From Terrimonas sp. (GTDB lineage: Bacteria > Bacteroidota > Bacteroidia > Chitinophagales > Chitinophagaceae), in the NCBI GenBank assembly GCA_016125075.1, contig WGMO01000008.1, positions 124,001 to 188,000 of the forward strand: a stretch of 64,000 nucleotides of DNA, in the 5' to 3' direction. A program made the translations under genes and the position numbers. Below the pieces are notes generated by a model. That model had not been told where the DNA came from, searched no databases, and saw only the letters and a list, made by a program, of their open reading frames with translations. Shown here in pieces: positions 25,301-33,241 of this stretch (positions within the stretch are counted from its first letter, which is position 1; each line of letters starts with the position of its first letter).

Positions 25301-25552
25301 AGACCCATTCTAATGACGAGCCTTGCTATGATTGCGGGTATGATACCGCTGTCATTAGGGCTTGGTGAAGGTGGCGACCAAACTGCACCATTGGGTATTG
25401 CGGTAATTGGTGGGTTGGTATTTTCAACATTGAGTACACTTATTTTTCTTCCAATCGTTTATTCATCTGTGATGGGTAAGAAACCGTATAAAAACCCATC
25501 CCTTGACCCGGAGGATGCAAATAGTATTAATTACGAACAAGACAATTCATAA
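22397..25552 (+). CDS. RND efflux pump inner-membrane subunit (AcrB/HAE1-like)
   Basis: A 1051-residue RND permease with twelve predicted membrane helices and two large periplasmic loops, typical length for the family. Seen motifs include the N-terminal RKPVTIFVAILAIIFFSYLS, the porter-domain start RIDIFPRLGLPTVYVAQPYGG (split here by the reader), the helix-4 GGLALSVGILVDMATVTIENI and the C-terminal half GTIMAVGVAVANAILFITNAE. The absence of the charged metal-pump residues of CusA and the sequence type suggest export of organic compounds. It is flanked by its TolC (upstream) and adaptor (downstream). Confidence 0.88.
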   Translation: MNLLKSALRKPVTIFVAILAIIFFSYLSIKKMRIDIFPRLGLPTVYVAQPYGGLSPEQMEGFVTSYYEYHFLYVTGVKFVESKSIQGAAIYKIQFQEGTDMAQAMAEVVGYVNRARAFMPPGTVPPFITRFDAGSVPVGQLVFTSDTRSLGEIQDLALFKVRPMFATLPGVSAPPPFGGNQKTVVVKVDPDKVRDYNLSPDEIVQALVKSNSITPAGNIRVGNETLITSQNAVVENVKELETVPLKIGSGPTIFLRDIASVDIGSDVTTSYALINGKRSVYIPVTKRADASTWDVVKRVKAALPDMQAAVPDDIKVSYEFDQSGYVINSVKSLSFEGGLGAILTGLMVLLFLGDRRSALIVVLTIPLALLTGITMLYLFDQTINIMTLGGLALSVGILVDMATVTIENIHQQLEHGKSKAKAILDGCREVAGPLLLILLSMLAVFTPALFMSGVPKGMFMPLSMAVGFSLIASFFLALTFVPVSANWLLKNHFPAHEEQHKKSRFEKFRHKYVVWLERFIKGAKWKSFAYVLGSIGLVVIVFSLIGTEIFPKVDAGQAQVRLRLPTGTRLERTEEATQKLLHIADSITHHKVEITSAFVGTQPSSYPINNIYLWTSGPHESVTKINLVKGSGISIETFKEQMRTAVAAQMPDAKLSFEPGDLVEQVLNLGSNNPIEIAVLGKNLSQSRTIAEQLINKLKAISYLRDVQIATPLDYPGIKVNIDRVKAGQLGLTVDQITKSSVAATSSSRFTQPNYWLDKATGTAYQIQVEYPQYRMNSNDELGLVPLTSATGSPVYLRDIASIEKTKSPGEYDRFNQQRFITITANIYDKDLGAAIKKVNKSIASLGELPQGVKVMIRGQAELFGQTMNELQSGLLIAVIVILLMLAVNFQSFKLSLSILSIVPAVVAGSVLLLMITGKTLNIQSYMGTIMAVGVAVANAILFITNAEVHRKHDHSTGYAVAGAFNRLRPILMTSLAMIAGMIPLSLGLGEGGDQTAPLGIAVIGGLVFSTLSTLIFLPIVYSSVMGKKPYKNPSLDPEDANSINYEQDNS

Positions 25553-25556
25553 TAAA

Positions 25557-26675
25557 ATGCGTAAAATAAATTTATTGTACATGAGCAAGCTTCATTTCAT
25601 TATAGCAACCATTATTACGGCTGCGTTGTTAAGTGTTGGTTGCAATAGCAACAGTACAAAACCAGAACAGCAGCAAACAAAATCAGATTCAGTCAATGTT
25701 TTTATTTTGAAAAAAGAATCTTTTGATAAAAACATGGCATTTCCCGGAGAATTGATACCTTATGAACGGTCAGAGATTTTTGCCAAAGTAGCCGGTTATA
25801 TAAATGACCTGAAAGTGGATATTGGTGATGTAGTGCAAAAAGGGCAAGTACTGGTTACGTTGGATGCCCCGGAAATGATTGCCAACTACGCACAGGCAAG
25901 TGCTGATGTGCAAACAGCCAAAGCGAAATACCTTGGTAGCCTGGATGCTTACAATCGCATTTTAAATGCAGACAAAGTGCCAGGTACAGTTGCTACAGGC
26001 GAAAAAGAAAGGCTCAAAAGCCAGATGCAGGCTGATAGTGCTGCTTTGGAAGCAACTAAGTCAAAACTGAATAATTATGCCCAACTGAAAGATTATCTTA
26101 TTATCAGAGCTCCCTTTTCAGGTGTAGTAACCCAAAGAAATGTTGACCCTGGCACTTTAGTTGGCTCTGCCAATAATAAACCAATGCTGGTAGTAGAGAG
26201 TAACTCAAAATTGCGTTTACGGCTACCTGTACCTGAAGCCTATATTGCTGCTTCACCGGAAAATGGTGCAATTAGTTTTACAGTAGATGCTTATCCCGGT
26301 GTTCAGTTTGCTGCGAAACTTTCAAGAAAAGCCGGAGCTTTAAATTTGGTAAACCGTACGGAATCATGGGAATTTATTTATGACAATACAGACAGACGTT
26401 TAAAGTCAGGGATGTTTGCCAATTGTACCATTCGTTTTAAAAGAAGTGTGCCTTCTTTTGTTATGCCGTCAACCTCCATTGTAACCAACCAGGAAAAGCG
26501 TTTTGTAATTCGGTTAACCAATGGAAAAGCGGAATGGGTTGATGTTCGCAGTGGTTTTGCATTGAACGACAAAACAGAAATATTTGGCAGTTTGACTGAA
26601 GGTGATACAATTGTTCTCAGAGGTAACGATGAAATAAAACCGGGTAAGCAAATGATTCCACGTATAGCAAAATAG
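25557..26675 (+). CDS. RND efflux periplasmic adaptor subunit
   Basis: The start at 25557 (MRKINLLYMSKLHFIIAT) avoids overlap with the pump gene and gives a lipoprotein-type leader with a cysteine after LLSVG. The adaptor architecture is clear: a lipoyl half-motif (YERSEIFAKVAGYINDLKVD, then DVVQKGQVLVTLDAPEM), a helical hairpin, the second lipoyl half (LKDYLIIRAPFSGVVTQRNV) and a beta-barrel/MP domain. It links the RND permease to TolC across the periplasm. It is the last efflux gene of the operon, seven bases before the methyltransferase remnant. Confidence 0.88.
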   Translation: MRKINLLYMSKLHFIIATIITAALLSVGCNSNSTKPEQQQTKSDSVNVFILKKESFDKNMAFPGELIPYERSEIFAKVAGYINDLKVDIGDVVQKGQVLVTLDAPEMIANYAQASADVQTAKAKYLGSLDAYNRILNADKVPGTVATGEKERLKSQMQADSAALEATKSKLNNYAQLKDYLIIRAPFSGVVTQRNVDPGTLVGSANNKPMLVVESNSKLRLRLPVPEAYIAASPENGAISFTVDAYPGVQFAAKLSRKAGALNLVNRTESWEFIYDNTDRRLKSGMFANCTIRFKRSVPSFVMPSTSIVTNQEKRFVIRLTNGKAEWVDVRSGFALNDKTEIFGSLTEGDTIVLRGNDEIKPGKQMIPRIAK

Positions 26676-26681
26676 AAACTA

Positions 26682-27295
26682 ATGAAAGACACAAAACAAC
26701 ATTGGGAAAAAATCTTTGCAACAAAAGCAGAAAACGAAGTAAGCTGGTTTCAACATTATCCAAAAACATCAATTGAATTCATTGATCTGTTCGATTTGCC
26801 AATGGATGCAAATATCATTGACATAGGAGGTGGCGATAGCCATTTGGCAGATGTATTAATTGCAAAGGGTTATCAGAATATATATGTATTGGACATTTCA
26901 GCCAATGCTTTGCAAAGGGCAAACAAAGGTTAGGTGATAACGCTGCTAAAGTGAATTGGATTGTTTCAGATATTGTGGATTTCAAACCCTCCGTAAAATT
27001 TGATTTTTGGCATGACCGGGCAGCCTTCCATTTTTTAACCACCGGGGAACGGGTTAACAAATATGTTTCCATTGCCGAAACTTCCATCAATAAAAATGGC
27101 TATTTGATTTTAGGCACTTTCTCAGAAACTGGTCCTGCTAAATGCAATGGCTTAGAAATTAAGCAGTATTCCGAATCCTCTATGTCTATCAGGTTTGAAA
27201 ATAGTTTTCAGAGAATTAAATGCATTGAGGAAGTACACGAAACGCCATTCAACACTACCCAAAACTTTCTCTTTTGTAGTTTCAGAAAGAAATAA
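26682..27295 (+). pseudogene. Class I SAM-dependent methyltransferase, frameshifted
   Basis: The N-terminal part (MKDTKQHWEKIFATKAENE) and the SAM-binding motif IIDIGGGDSHLADVLI are followed by a stop at 26931-26933. The rest of the protein, from VNWIVSDIVDFKPSVKFDFWHDRAAFHFL to the C-terminus FCSFRKK, continues in another frame to 27295. Adding one A to the run at 26921-26923 restores a full-length protein of about 204 residues. So this is a single-base deletion, real or from sequencing. Family is clear; substrate is not. Confidence 0.75.
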
Positions 27296-27433
27296 AATAA
27301 GAAAGTGAAGTGCTCCGCTTCGATTATGACATAGCAAAGTAGCAGAATAAGGCACCTGGCCTGGTAGGTATGCAGATATGCTAAAGAAAGTTTATTAATC
27401 TATTACGCAATTATCCTTATAATTGGCAGCGAA

Positions 27434-27802
27434 TTACCATTTTTTGAATATTACATATACAGCCACTACAATAAGGAGGAAGCCTACAATATGGTTCCAC
27501 TCAAATTTTTGCTTAAATACAATAGCCGAGAAGATCATAAAAACAATCAGCGTTACTGCTTCTTGAATTGTTTTAAGTTGTACAAGGTTAAAAGGACCAC
27601 CATCATCTTTAAAACCTATTCTATTGGCTGGCACCTGAAACAAATATTCAAAGAAAGCAAGGCTCCAGCTTATTAATATCACTGCAAACAAACTCAGGTT
27701 GGCACCCCATGAATAGTGCTTAAATCTCAGATGCCCATACCAGGCAATAGTCATAAATGTATTTGAAATAATCAAAAGGCCAATGGAAAAAATACCCTTC
27801 AT
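27434..27802 (-). CDS. DMT family membrane protein (DUF486)
   Basis: A 122-residue protein with four hydrophobic segments and the DUF486 family pattern: WYGHLRFKHYSWGANLSLFAVILISWSLAFFEYLFQVPANRIGF (given in parts: WYGHLRF, SWSLAFFEYLFQVPANRIG) and LVQLKTIQEAVTLIVFMIF. These small drug/metabolite transporter-like proteins are widespread, with no established substrate. It is a single minus-strand gene between the efflux operon and a gene-poor region with decayed genes. Length is normal for the family. Confidence 0.85.
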   Translation of the reverse strand: MKGIFSIGLLIISNTFMTIAWYGHLRFKHYSWGANLSLFAVILISWSLAFFEYLFQVPANRIGFKDDGGPFNLVQLKTIQEAVTLIVFMIFSAIVFKQKFEWNHIVGFLLIVVAVYVIFKKW

Positions 27803-27827
27803 TTTTATAGTATTTTCTTGACACTAA

Positions 27828-28073
27828 GCTATTTTCGTAAAAACAAATAAGAAGGACGAATTTAAGGCAATAAATGACCTCAGAGGATATATTTATCTCC
27901 AACCTGTCTTCCGCATATACGTAGATGCTTCCGGCGTATCTGACCGGGAATATAATTCGCAGCGGTATTTTCAAACGTATGGGTTGAATATTTTATATTT
28001 AGCTTCTAAAAGAGAAGGCGAAATTTTTTTATCGATAAATTTGTGGAAAGAATCATCATTTTCGAGTAACTAA
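27828..28073 (+). other. Possible C-terminal gene fragment
   Basis: An 81-codon open frame lacking an ATG, with good protein character (DLRGYIYLQPVFRIYV, then SQRYFQTYGLNILYLASK). It begins after a stop at 27825 and runs convergently into the pseudogene at 28056-28499, overlapping it by 18 bases. It could be the tail of a lost gene. I do not recognise the family and the match may be chance. Confidence 0.3.
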
Positions 28074-28499
28074 TACTACCTGGTCTCCAGGATGTTGAGT
28101 TACGCCATCTTGACCCGCAGTAATAAAAAAGCTCACTGGTTCAAATGGAGTGACAGTTTGCAATGAGGCTTTTAACGTTTTCAAAAATAATTCCGTAGAA
28201 GTTTTTAACTGAACAATGTTTTTGGTGCCATTCTATTTGGTTTGCATCCATACCACATATATTTTTTTGGGCGGTTGCAACCTGTTCGGTTCGGTCAACC
28301 GAAGTACTTTGATTGAAATAGAATAATTGTCATTTTTATCTTATTCCCATTTGATACTCCCTTCCGCCGCTGGAACAACTATGGACTGAGCAAAATGCAT
28401 TTTTTTTGAATAAGCCGCAAGGATAGTTGGCATGGCAACCATTAGAGCTGACAATGTAGATATTGTCGCGTAATTTCTGCTGAATTTCTCCTTGATCAT
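28056..28499 (-). pseudogene. Decayed exported protein with two in-frame stop codons
   Basis: One minus-strand frame of 148 codons starts at ATG 28499 (MIKEKFSRNYATISTLSALM) and keeps its coding sense to a stop at 28056-28058, but is cut by TAA at 28341-28343 and TAG at 28233-28235. Between and after the stops the text is consistent: VLRLTEPNRLQPPKKIYVVW, NIVQLKTSTELFLKTLKASL, then TPFEPVSFFITAGQD. It resembles small Bacteroidota proteins whose typical core reads LQPPKxxYVVW and QLKTS. Point-mutation decay rather than frameshift indicates a true pseudogene. Function unknown. Confidence 0.7.
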
Positions 28500-28739
28500 A
28501 TATAGAATATTAAACAGGAAAAATCTAAATTAGGCATCGTATTGCTGTCATTTGGTAATGGTAATCAGCGGGGGTTATGACTTTCATCAGGTATTTTTTC
28601 TCTCAAAAGTTTCATGAAAACTTCCCCGATCCGGAAAAAGCTACGGGTGCAGAAGAACTGATATGTAACAGTTCAGGCAGGTAAGGAATCAAATAAAAAA
28701 CTATTGCCGTAATTTTATTCAACAACACGCAAGCAGTCA

Positions 28740-29300
28740 ATGAACCTCTACATAAAAAACATGGTCTGTAATCGCTGCATTGCCGCAGTGAAACAGGAAT
28801 TTGAACGTATGGGCCTGCAACCGCTGCATGTGGCAATGGGTGAAGTAGAATTGAAAAGTCCCATCACAACAAAACAAGAAGATCAGTTGAACAAAAGATT
28901 GAAAGCATTAGGCTTTGAGTTGTTAGACAACCAAAAGCAAAGGCAAATTGAAAAAATAAAGACCCTGCTGATACAAAAAGTACAAGCTGGCGATCTGGAA
29001 GAACATTTCAGTATTACTGATTTTCTTACTAAATCAATACATAAAGATTACAGCCACATATCCCGTTTGTTTTCCGAAGTAGAAGGCATTACCATAGAGC
29101 AGTTTTTTATTTTGCAAAAAATTGAAAAGGTAAAAGAATGGCTTATTTACGACGAAAGCAACCTTAGTGAAATAGCGTGGAAATTGGGGTATAGCAGCGT
29201 AGCCCATCTATCCGCACAATTCAAAAAGGTAACAGGGCTTACTCCTACTCAGTTCAGGAAGTTAGGCGCCAGGCATCGTAAACCTTTGGACGGCGTGTAA
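28740..29300 (+). CDS. AraC-type regulator with N-terminal HMA-like metal-sensing domain
   Basis: A 186-residue one-component regulator. The N-terminal 70 residues look like a shortened heavy-metal-associated fold with a CxxC pair (NLYIKNMVCNRCIAAVKQEF, then LQPLHVAMGEVELKS). After a linker helix comes a single AraC-type DNA-binding domain (ITDFLTKSIHKDYSHISRLFSEVEG, then LSEIAWKLGYSSVAHLSAQFKKVTG, each given within limits of this format). It directly precedes the copper ATPase gene on the same strand, 81 bases apart, so it is probably the copper-sensing activator of that gene. A truncated relative lies at 18221. Confidence 0.85.
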   Translation: MNLYIKNMVCNRCIAAVKQEFERMGLQPLHVAMGEVELKSPITTKQEDQLNKRLKALGFELLDNQKQRQIEKIKTLLIQKVQAGDLEEHFSITDFLTKSIHKDYSHISRLFSEVEGITIEQFFILQKIEKVKEWLIYDESNLSEIAWKLGYSSVAHLSAQFKKVTGLTPTQFRKLGARHRKPLDGV

Positions 29301-29381
29301 ACAATAATCTATAACTCTTTTCCAAAATTCTATAACAGGCAACCCGTTTTCTGAGGCAACTTTGTATCTCAAAAACAGGTT

Positions 29382-31814
29382 ATGCAGTCTTCTAATAAAA
29401 TATTTGAGATACCTCTTGTTGGTGTAGAAACCGAACATAGTGCCAAAATCGTGGATCAAGGATTGGCAAATATCAGGGGTGTCAATTCACATAGGGTAGA
29501 TTTAAGTAATGGCAAGGCCATTATTGAATCACCGGCCGATGCAGAAATTGTACAGTCAGCAGTTGCTTCAGTTAAGGATTTGGGTTATGATATTGCTTCT
29601 ACCACGAAACAGTACCCCGTAACCGGAATGACCTGTGCAGCCTGTGCAGTCAGCGTGGAATCCATTTTGCAAAGTGAGCCCGGCGTTCTTAAAGCAGGAG
29701 TCAATTTTGCCACACAAACGGTGCAGGTAGAATACATTCCTTCCATTGCCGGGCCATTGTCGTTGAAGCATGCTTTGCAGGGAGTGGGTTATGATATGAT
29801 CGTGGATGAATCGGATGACGCCAAAACAACCCTGGAAACAGAACATCGCAGGCATTATGAAAATCTGAAGCGGCGTACCTGGTGGGCTGCCGGCCTGAGT
29901 ATACCGTTACTTGTCATAGGTATGTTTTTTATGAATATGCCGAATGCGAAATACCTTCTGTGGATACTCAGCACACCCATCGTACTCTGGACTGGCCGGA
30001 ATTTTTTCGTGAACGCCTATAAGCAGGCCAGGCATGGAAGAGCCAATATGGATACGCTGGTGGCCCTCAGCACCGGTATTGCCTATGCTTTCAGCGTATT
30101 TAACACACTGGTCCCGCAATTCTGGTTTAGCCGGGGTTTAGAGGCACACGTATATTTTGAAGCAGCCGGGGTAGTGATAGCCTTTGTTTTGCTGGGAAAA
30201 CTATTAGAGGAACGGGCAAAGGCAAATACGTCTTCGGCCATTAAAAAATTAATGGGTCTGCAACCCTCGGTTGTAACTATCATACATGAAGGCGGGCATA
30301 CAATGGAAATCCCGATTGCGAAAGTAAAGGTCGGGGACATATTATTAATTAAGCCAGGCGGGAAAATTCCGGTGGACGGTAAAGTTACGGAAGGCAATAG
30401 TTATGTAGACGAAAGTATGATTACCGGTGAACCCGTTGCGGTTTCAAAAAAAATCAATGATGAATTGTTTGCAGGAACGATCAATCAGAAAGGAAGCTTT
30501 CAAATGTCTGCATCCAAAATTGGCGGAGATACCCTGCTGGCCGGAATCATCAGGTTGGTGCAGGAAGCGCAGGGAAGTAAAGCACCGGTACAAAAGCTGG
30601 TGGATAAAATAGCAGGGATTTTCGTTCCGGTGGTCGTTGCCCTATCCCTGATTACATTCGGCAGTTGGTGGCTATTAGGGGGTGACAACGGTATTACCCA
30701 GGGATTGCTGGCAATGGTTACGGTGCTGGTAATTGCCTGCCCCTGTGCGTTGGGACTTGCCACTCCTACGGCCATTATGGTAGGTGTAGGAAAAGGAGCA
30801 GAAAATGGTATTTTGATTAAAGATGCCGAAAGCCTTGAACAGGCTCACCAGTTAAATGCGCTGATTCTTGATAAAACAGGTACGATTACCGAAGGAAAGC
30901 CTTCCGTTTCGAATATTTTCTGGGCCGTTGATGACACAGCCGAATTGAAAAATCTTTTATTCAGTATAGAAAGGGCGAGCGAGCATCCCCTTGCGGACGC
31001 TGTAACGGAATACCTGCAGAAAGAAGCTTCGATACTAAACATTCAAAAAATTGAAAGTCTTACAGGCAAAGGCATTACCGCCTTCTATAATGATCAAAAG
31101 TACTGGATCGGTAACAGAAAAATGGTAGCTGATCATTCCACAAAGCTATCAACCAGGCAGGAATCATTGGTAAACGAATGGGAAGAAGGGGCTGAAACGG
31201 TTGTCATATTCGGAAAGGGAAAAGAGATTCTTGCCATCATTGCAATAGCCGATAAAATCAAAGATAGCTCCGCCGCCGCTATCCGGCAGTTGCAGGATAT
31301 GAACGTAGAGGTATATATGCTGACCGGCGACAACCAACAAACGGCAGCAGCAGTAGCGAGGGAAACGGGGATTGATCAATACAAAGCCGAAGTGATGCCA
31401 ACTGACAAATATGAATTTGTAAAGCAGTTGCAGCAGCAGGGAAAAGTAGTAGGAATGGTTGGCGATGGCATTAACGACAGCCAGGCATTGGCTTTGGCTG
31501 ATGTTAGCATTGCGATGGGCAAAGGAAGTGATATAGCTATGGACGTGGCAAAGATGACATTGATAAGCAATGATCTGTTGAAAATACCCGCTGGGATCAA
31601 ACTCAGCCGGAAAACGGTGGCAGCAATCCGCCAGAACCTGTTTTGGGCGTTTATCTATAACATCATCGGGATTCCTATCGCAGCCGGAATTCTATATCCG
31701 ATAAACGGATTTTTACTGAACCCGATGATTGCCGGTGCGGCTATGGCATTGAGTAGCGTTAGTGTGGTGAGTAATAGTCTTCGGTTGAAATGGAGCAAAA
31801 TCACTTTGAAATGA
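29382..31814 (+). CDS. copA: Copper-translocating P1B-type ATPase (CopA, CPC type)
   Basis: An 810-residue P1B-ATPase. Two HMA-like domains stand at the N-terminus: the first lacks its cysteines (VGVETEHSAKIVDQG), the second is intact (GMTCAACAVSVES, residues about 84-96). The membrane metal site is the CPC motif (IACPCALGLATPTA), the phosphorylation site is DKTGTITEG, the nucleotide region has SEHPLADAV and the hinge motif VGDGINDSQALA. The motif set indicates Cu(I) export from the cytoplasm. It is preceded by the HMA-AraC regulator and followed by a small HMA chaperone gene after about 50 bases, then a terminator. Confidence 0.92.
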   Translation: MQSSNKIFEIPLVGVETEHSAKIVDQGLANIRGVNSHRVDLSNGKAIIESPADAEIVQSAVASVKDLGYDIASTTKQYPVTGMTCAACAVSVESILQSEPGVLKAGVNFATQTVQVEYIPSIAGPLSLKHALQGVGYDMIVDESDDAKTTLETEHRRHYENLKRRTWWAAGLSIPLLVIGMFFMNMPNAKYLLWILSTPIVLWTGRNFFVNAYKQARHGRANMDTLVALSTGIAYAFSVFNTLVPQFWFSRGLEAHVYFEAAGVVIAFVLLGKLLEERAKANTSSAIKKLMGLQPSVVTIIHEGGHTMEIPIAKVKVGDILLIKPGGKIPVDGKVTEGNSYVDESMITGEPVAVSKKINDELFAGTINQKGSFQMSASKIGGDTLLAGIIRLVQEAQGSKAPVQKLVDKIAGIFVPVVVALSLITFGSWWLLGGDNGITQGLLAMVTVLVIACPCALGLATPTAIMVGVGKGAENGILIKDAESLEQAHQLNALILDKTGTITEGKPSVSNIFWAVDDTAELKNLLFSIERASEHPLADAVTEYLQKEASILNIQKIESLTGKGITAFYNDQKYWIGNRKMVADHSTKLSTRQESLVNEWEEGAETVVIFGKGKEILAIIAIADKIKDSSAAAIRQLQDMNVEVYMLTGDNQQTAAAVARETGIDQYKAEVMPTDKYEFVKQLQQQGKVVGMVGDGINDSQALALADVSIAMGKGSDIAMDVAKMTLISNDLLKIPAGIKLSRKTVAAIRQNLFWAFIYNIIGIPIAAGILYPINGFLLNPMIAGAAMALSSVSVVSNSLRLKWSKITLK

Positions 31815-31863
31815 ATTGTACAGAAAAAAGAATTCTATTAATCTAAAATTAAAAACAAATAGC

Positions 31864-32079
31864 ATGGAAACTCAGAAATTTAAGACCACCATTAATTGTT
31901 CGGGCTGTGTGGCCAAAGTAACTCCGGCGCTAAATGCAGCAATTGGTGAAGACAAATGGGAGGTTGATACGCAAAACCCTGAAAAGATCCTGACTGTTAC
32001 AGTAGCCGATTCGGTAACGGAAGAACAAATTGTCCAGACGGTGAAGAAGGTAGGGTTTAAGGCGGAAAAGATAGATTAA
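31864..32079 (+). CDS. Small HMA-domain metallochaperone
   Basis: The frame opens at 31816, but ATG 31864 (METQKFKTTINCSGCVAKVT) gives the expected 71-residue HMA protein and removes an unlikely basic leader. The CxxC metal site is NCSGC at residues 11-15, and the fold continues to the C-terminal KVGFKAEKID. Such proteins carry Cu(I) to the ATPase. It lies just after the copper ATPase gene and before a strong terminator, so the two are probably one transcript with the regulator upstream. No anomalies. Confidence 0.85.
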   Translation: METQKFKTTINCSGCVAKVTPALNAAIGEDKWEVDTQNPEKILTVTVADSVTEEQIVQTVKKVGFKAEKID

Positions 32080-32100
32080 CAAACCGGATCAGCAGGTATT

Positions 32101-32126
32101 AACCGGGCATCGTCCCGGTTTTTTTC
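32101..32126 (+). terminator. Rho-independent terminator after the copper ATPase operon
   Basis: AACCGGG (32101-32107) and CCCGGTT (32114-32120) form a stem closed by six bases and followed by TTTTTT to 32126. It lies 21 bases after the HMA chaperone stop codon and separates the copper operon from the mercury-type cluster. Confidence 0.85.
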
Positions 32127-32193
32127 TGTTGCAGAAGCGTTCTGGTGGTTGAAATGTCTTACCAACACGGAAAAGGCTGTGTTTTGGGAACTG

Positions 32194-32215
32194 TATTTAA
32201 GTATTTGCTTAAATA
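32194..32215. promoter_or_regulatory. ArsR operator, mercury-type cluster copy 1
   Basis: TATTTAAG (32194-32201) and CTTAAATA (32208-32215) form a perfect eight-pair inverted repeat with spacer TATTTG, 36 bases before the ArsR start codon. The identical 22-base element occurs before copy 2 at 54039-54060. Position and symmetry fit autoregulation by the ArsR protein. Confidence 0.8.
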
Positions 32216-32251
32216 ATAAAAAATGCGTTATTTTGCCTCATAAGTTTTTTT

Positions 32252-32629
32252 ATGGAGCGTAATAAATGTATCCGCGTATTTGCTGACCAGGCACAAATCA
32301 ACGAATGCAAAAGTAAATTAAAAGCTAATGCGTTTTCGTTTTCCCAATTGAGCAAAGTATTGGAATTGGCCGGAAACGAAGTCCGGTTAAAAATACTATA
32401 CCTTCTCGAAGAAGAAAGGGAACTTTGCCCCTGCGACCTTAGTGATATTTTAGGCATGTCTATCCCAGCGGTTTCGCAGCATTTGCGTAAACTGAAAGAT
32501 GGAAATATTATCGAGTCAAGACGCGATGGTCAAACCATTTATTATTCCCTGAAAGAAGAACATCTGAAAGTCCTGAAGCCATTTTTTAAATACATCAATC
32601 AGCAAAACCTGAAAACGCAAACAGTATGA
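32252..32629 (+). CDS. ArsR family metal-responsive repressor, copy 1
   Basis: A 125-residue winged-helix repressor. The DNA-binding region includes LELAGNEVRLKILYLLEEE and the recognition helix MSIPAVSQHLRKLKDG, and the metal site is the cysteine pair in ELCPCDLSDI, as in metal-sensing ArsR/SmtB proteins; a further cysteine lies at residue 6. It has 12 differences in 125 residues from the copy at 54096. The stop overlaps the start of the MerTP gene as ATGA. It presumably represses the cluster from the palindrome 36 bases upstream. Ligand is probably Hg(II) by context. Confidence 0.9.
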   Translation: MERNKCIRVFADQAQINECKSKLKANAFSFSQLSKVLELAGNEVRLKILYLLEEERELCPCDLSDILGMSIPAVSQHLRKLKDGNIIESRRDGQTIYYSLKEEHLKVLKPFFKYINQQNLKTQTV

Positions 32630-33228
32630 GTACCGGCAGACTTGCGAGTACCGGGATAGTTTCTTCCGTCGCGGCATCTCTTTGTTGTATAACTCCCGTC
32701 CTGGCTTTAATAGCCGGGTCAAGAAGCGTAGCTTCTTCATTTTCATGGATCGAACCCGCAAGACCCTATTTGATCGGAGTAACGATTGCTGTATTAGGAT
32801 TTGCCTGGTATCAAAAATTGAAACCACAGGCGACTGATGATTGCGGTTGCGCAGTTAATGAAAACCCAAAATTCTTTCAGTCAAAAAAGTTTCTTTTCCT
32901 TGTTACTTTATTTGCTGCACTAATGATTTCTTTTCCTTCTTATGCAAAATTTTTCTTTCCAAAGTATGAACAAACTGTGGTAGAAACAGAAAAGACAAAT
33001 ATCCAAATCGTTGAGTTATCTATTAAAGGCATGAACTACGAAGGCTGTGAAGCCGAGGTAAACCATGAAATCCACAAACTGCCTGGAATTCTTGAATCTG
33101 TCGTATCGTACAAAAACAAAAATGCCATAGTGAAATTCGATGCTTCTAAAACAACAATAAAAGATATTACCGGTGCAGTAAATGCGACCGGATATAAAGT
33201 CATTTCACATACTTTAAAAAATGAATAG
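32626..33228 (+). CDS. merTP: MerTP fusion, mercury uptake protein (MerP Cys altered)
   Basis: A 200-residue fusion. The N-terminal 120 residues are MerT-like: membrane helices with the vicinal cysteines SLCCITPVLALIAG and the cytoplasmic pair DDCGCAV. The C-terminal 70 residues are a MerP-type HMA domain (VELSIKGMNYEGCEAEVNHEI). The first cysteine of the usual CxxC is tyrosine here (NYEGC), whereas copy 2 keeps both (SCEAC), so Hg(II) binding by this domain is probably weakened. It starts within the ArsR stop codon and is followed by an anchored protein. MerT family role: moving Hg(II) inward to a cytoplasmic reductase. Confidence 0.85.
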   Translation: MSTGRLASTGIVSSVAASLCCITPVLALIAGSRSVASSFSWIEPARPYLIGVTIAVLGFAWYQKLKPQATDDCGCAVNENPKFFQSKKFLFLVTLFAALMISFPSYAKFFFPKYEQTVVETEKTNIQIVELSIKGMNYEGCEAEVNHEIHKLPGILESVVSYKNKNAIVKFDASKTTIKDITGAVNATGYKVISHTLKNE

Positions 33229-33241
33229 CATATGAAAAAAA

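Noticed and set aside
27720-27974. 84-codon minus-strand frame over the DMT gene start
   Set aside because: It overlaps the start of the well-supported DUF486 gene in another frame, and its peptide has no family.
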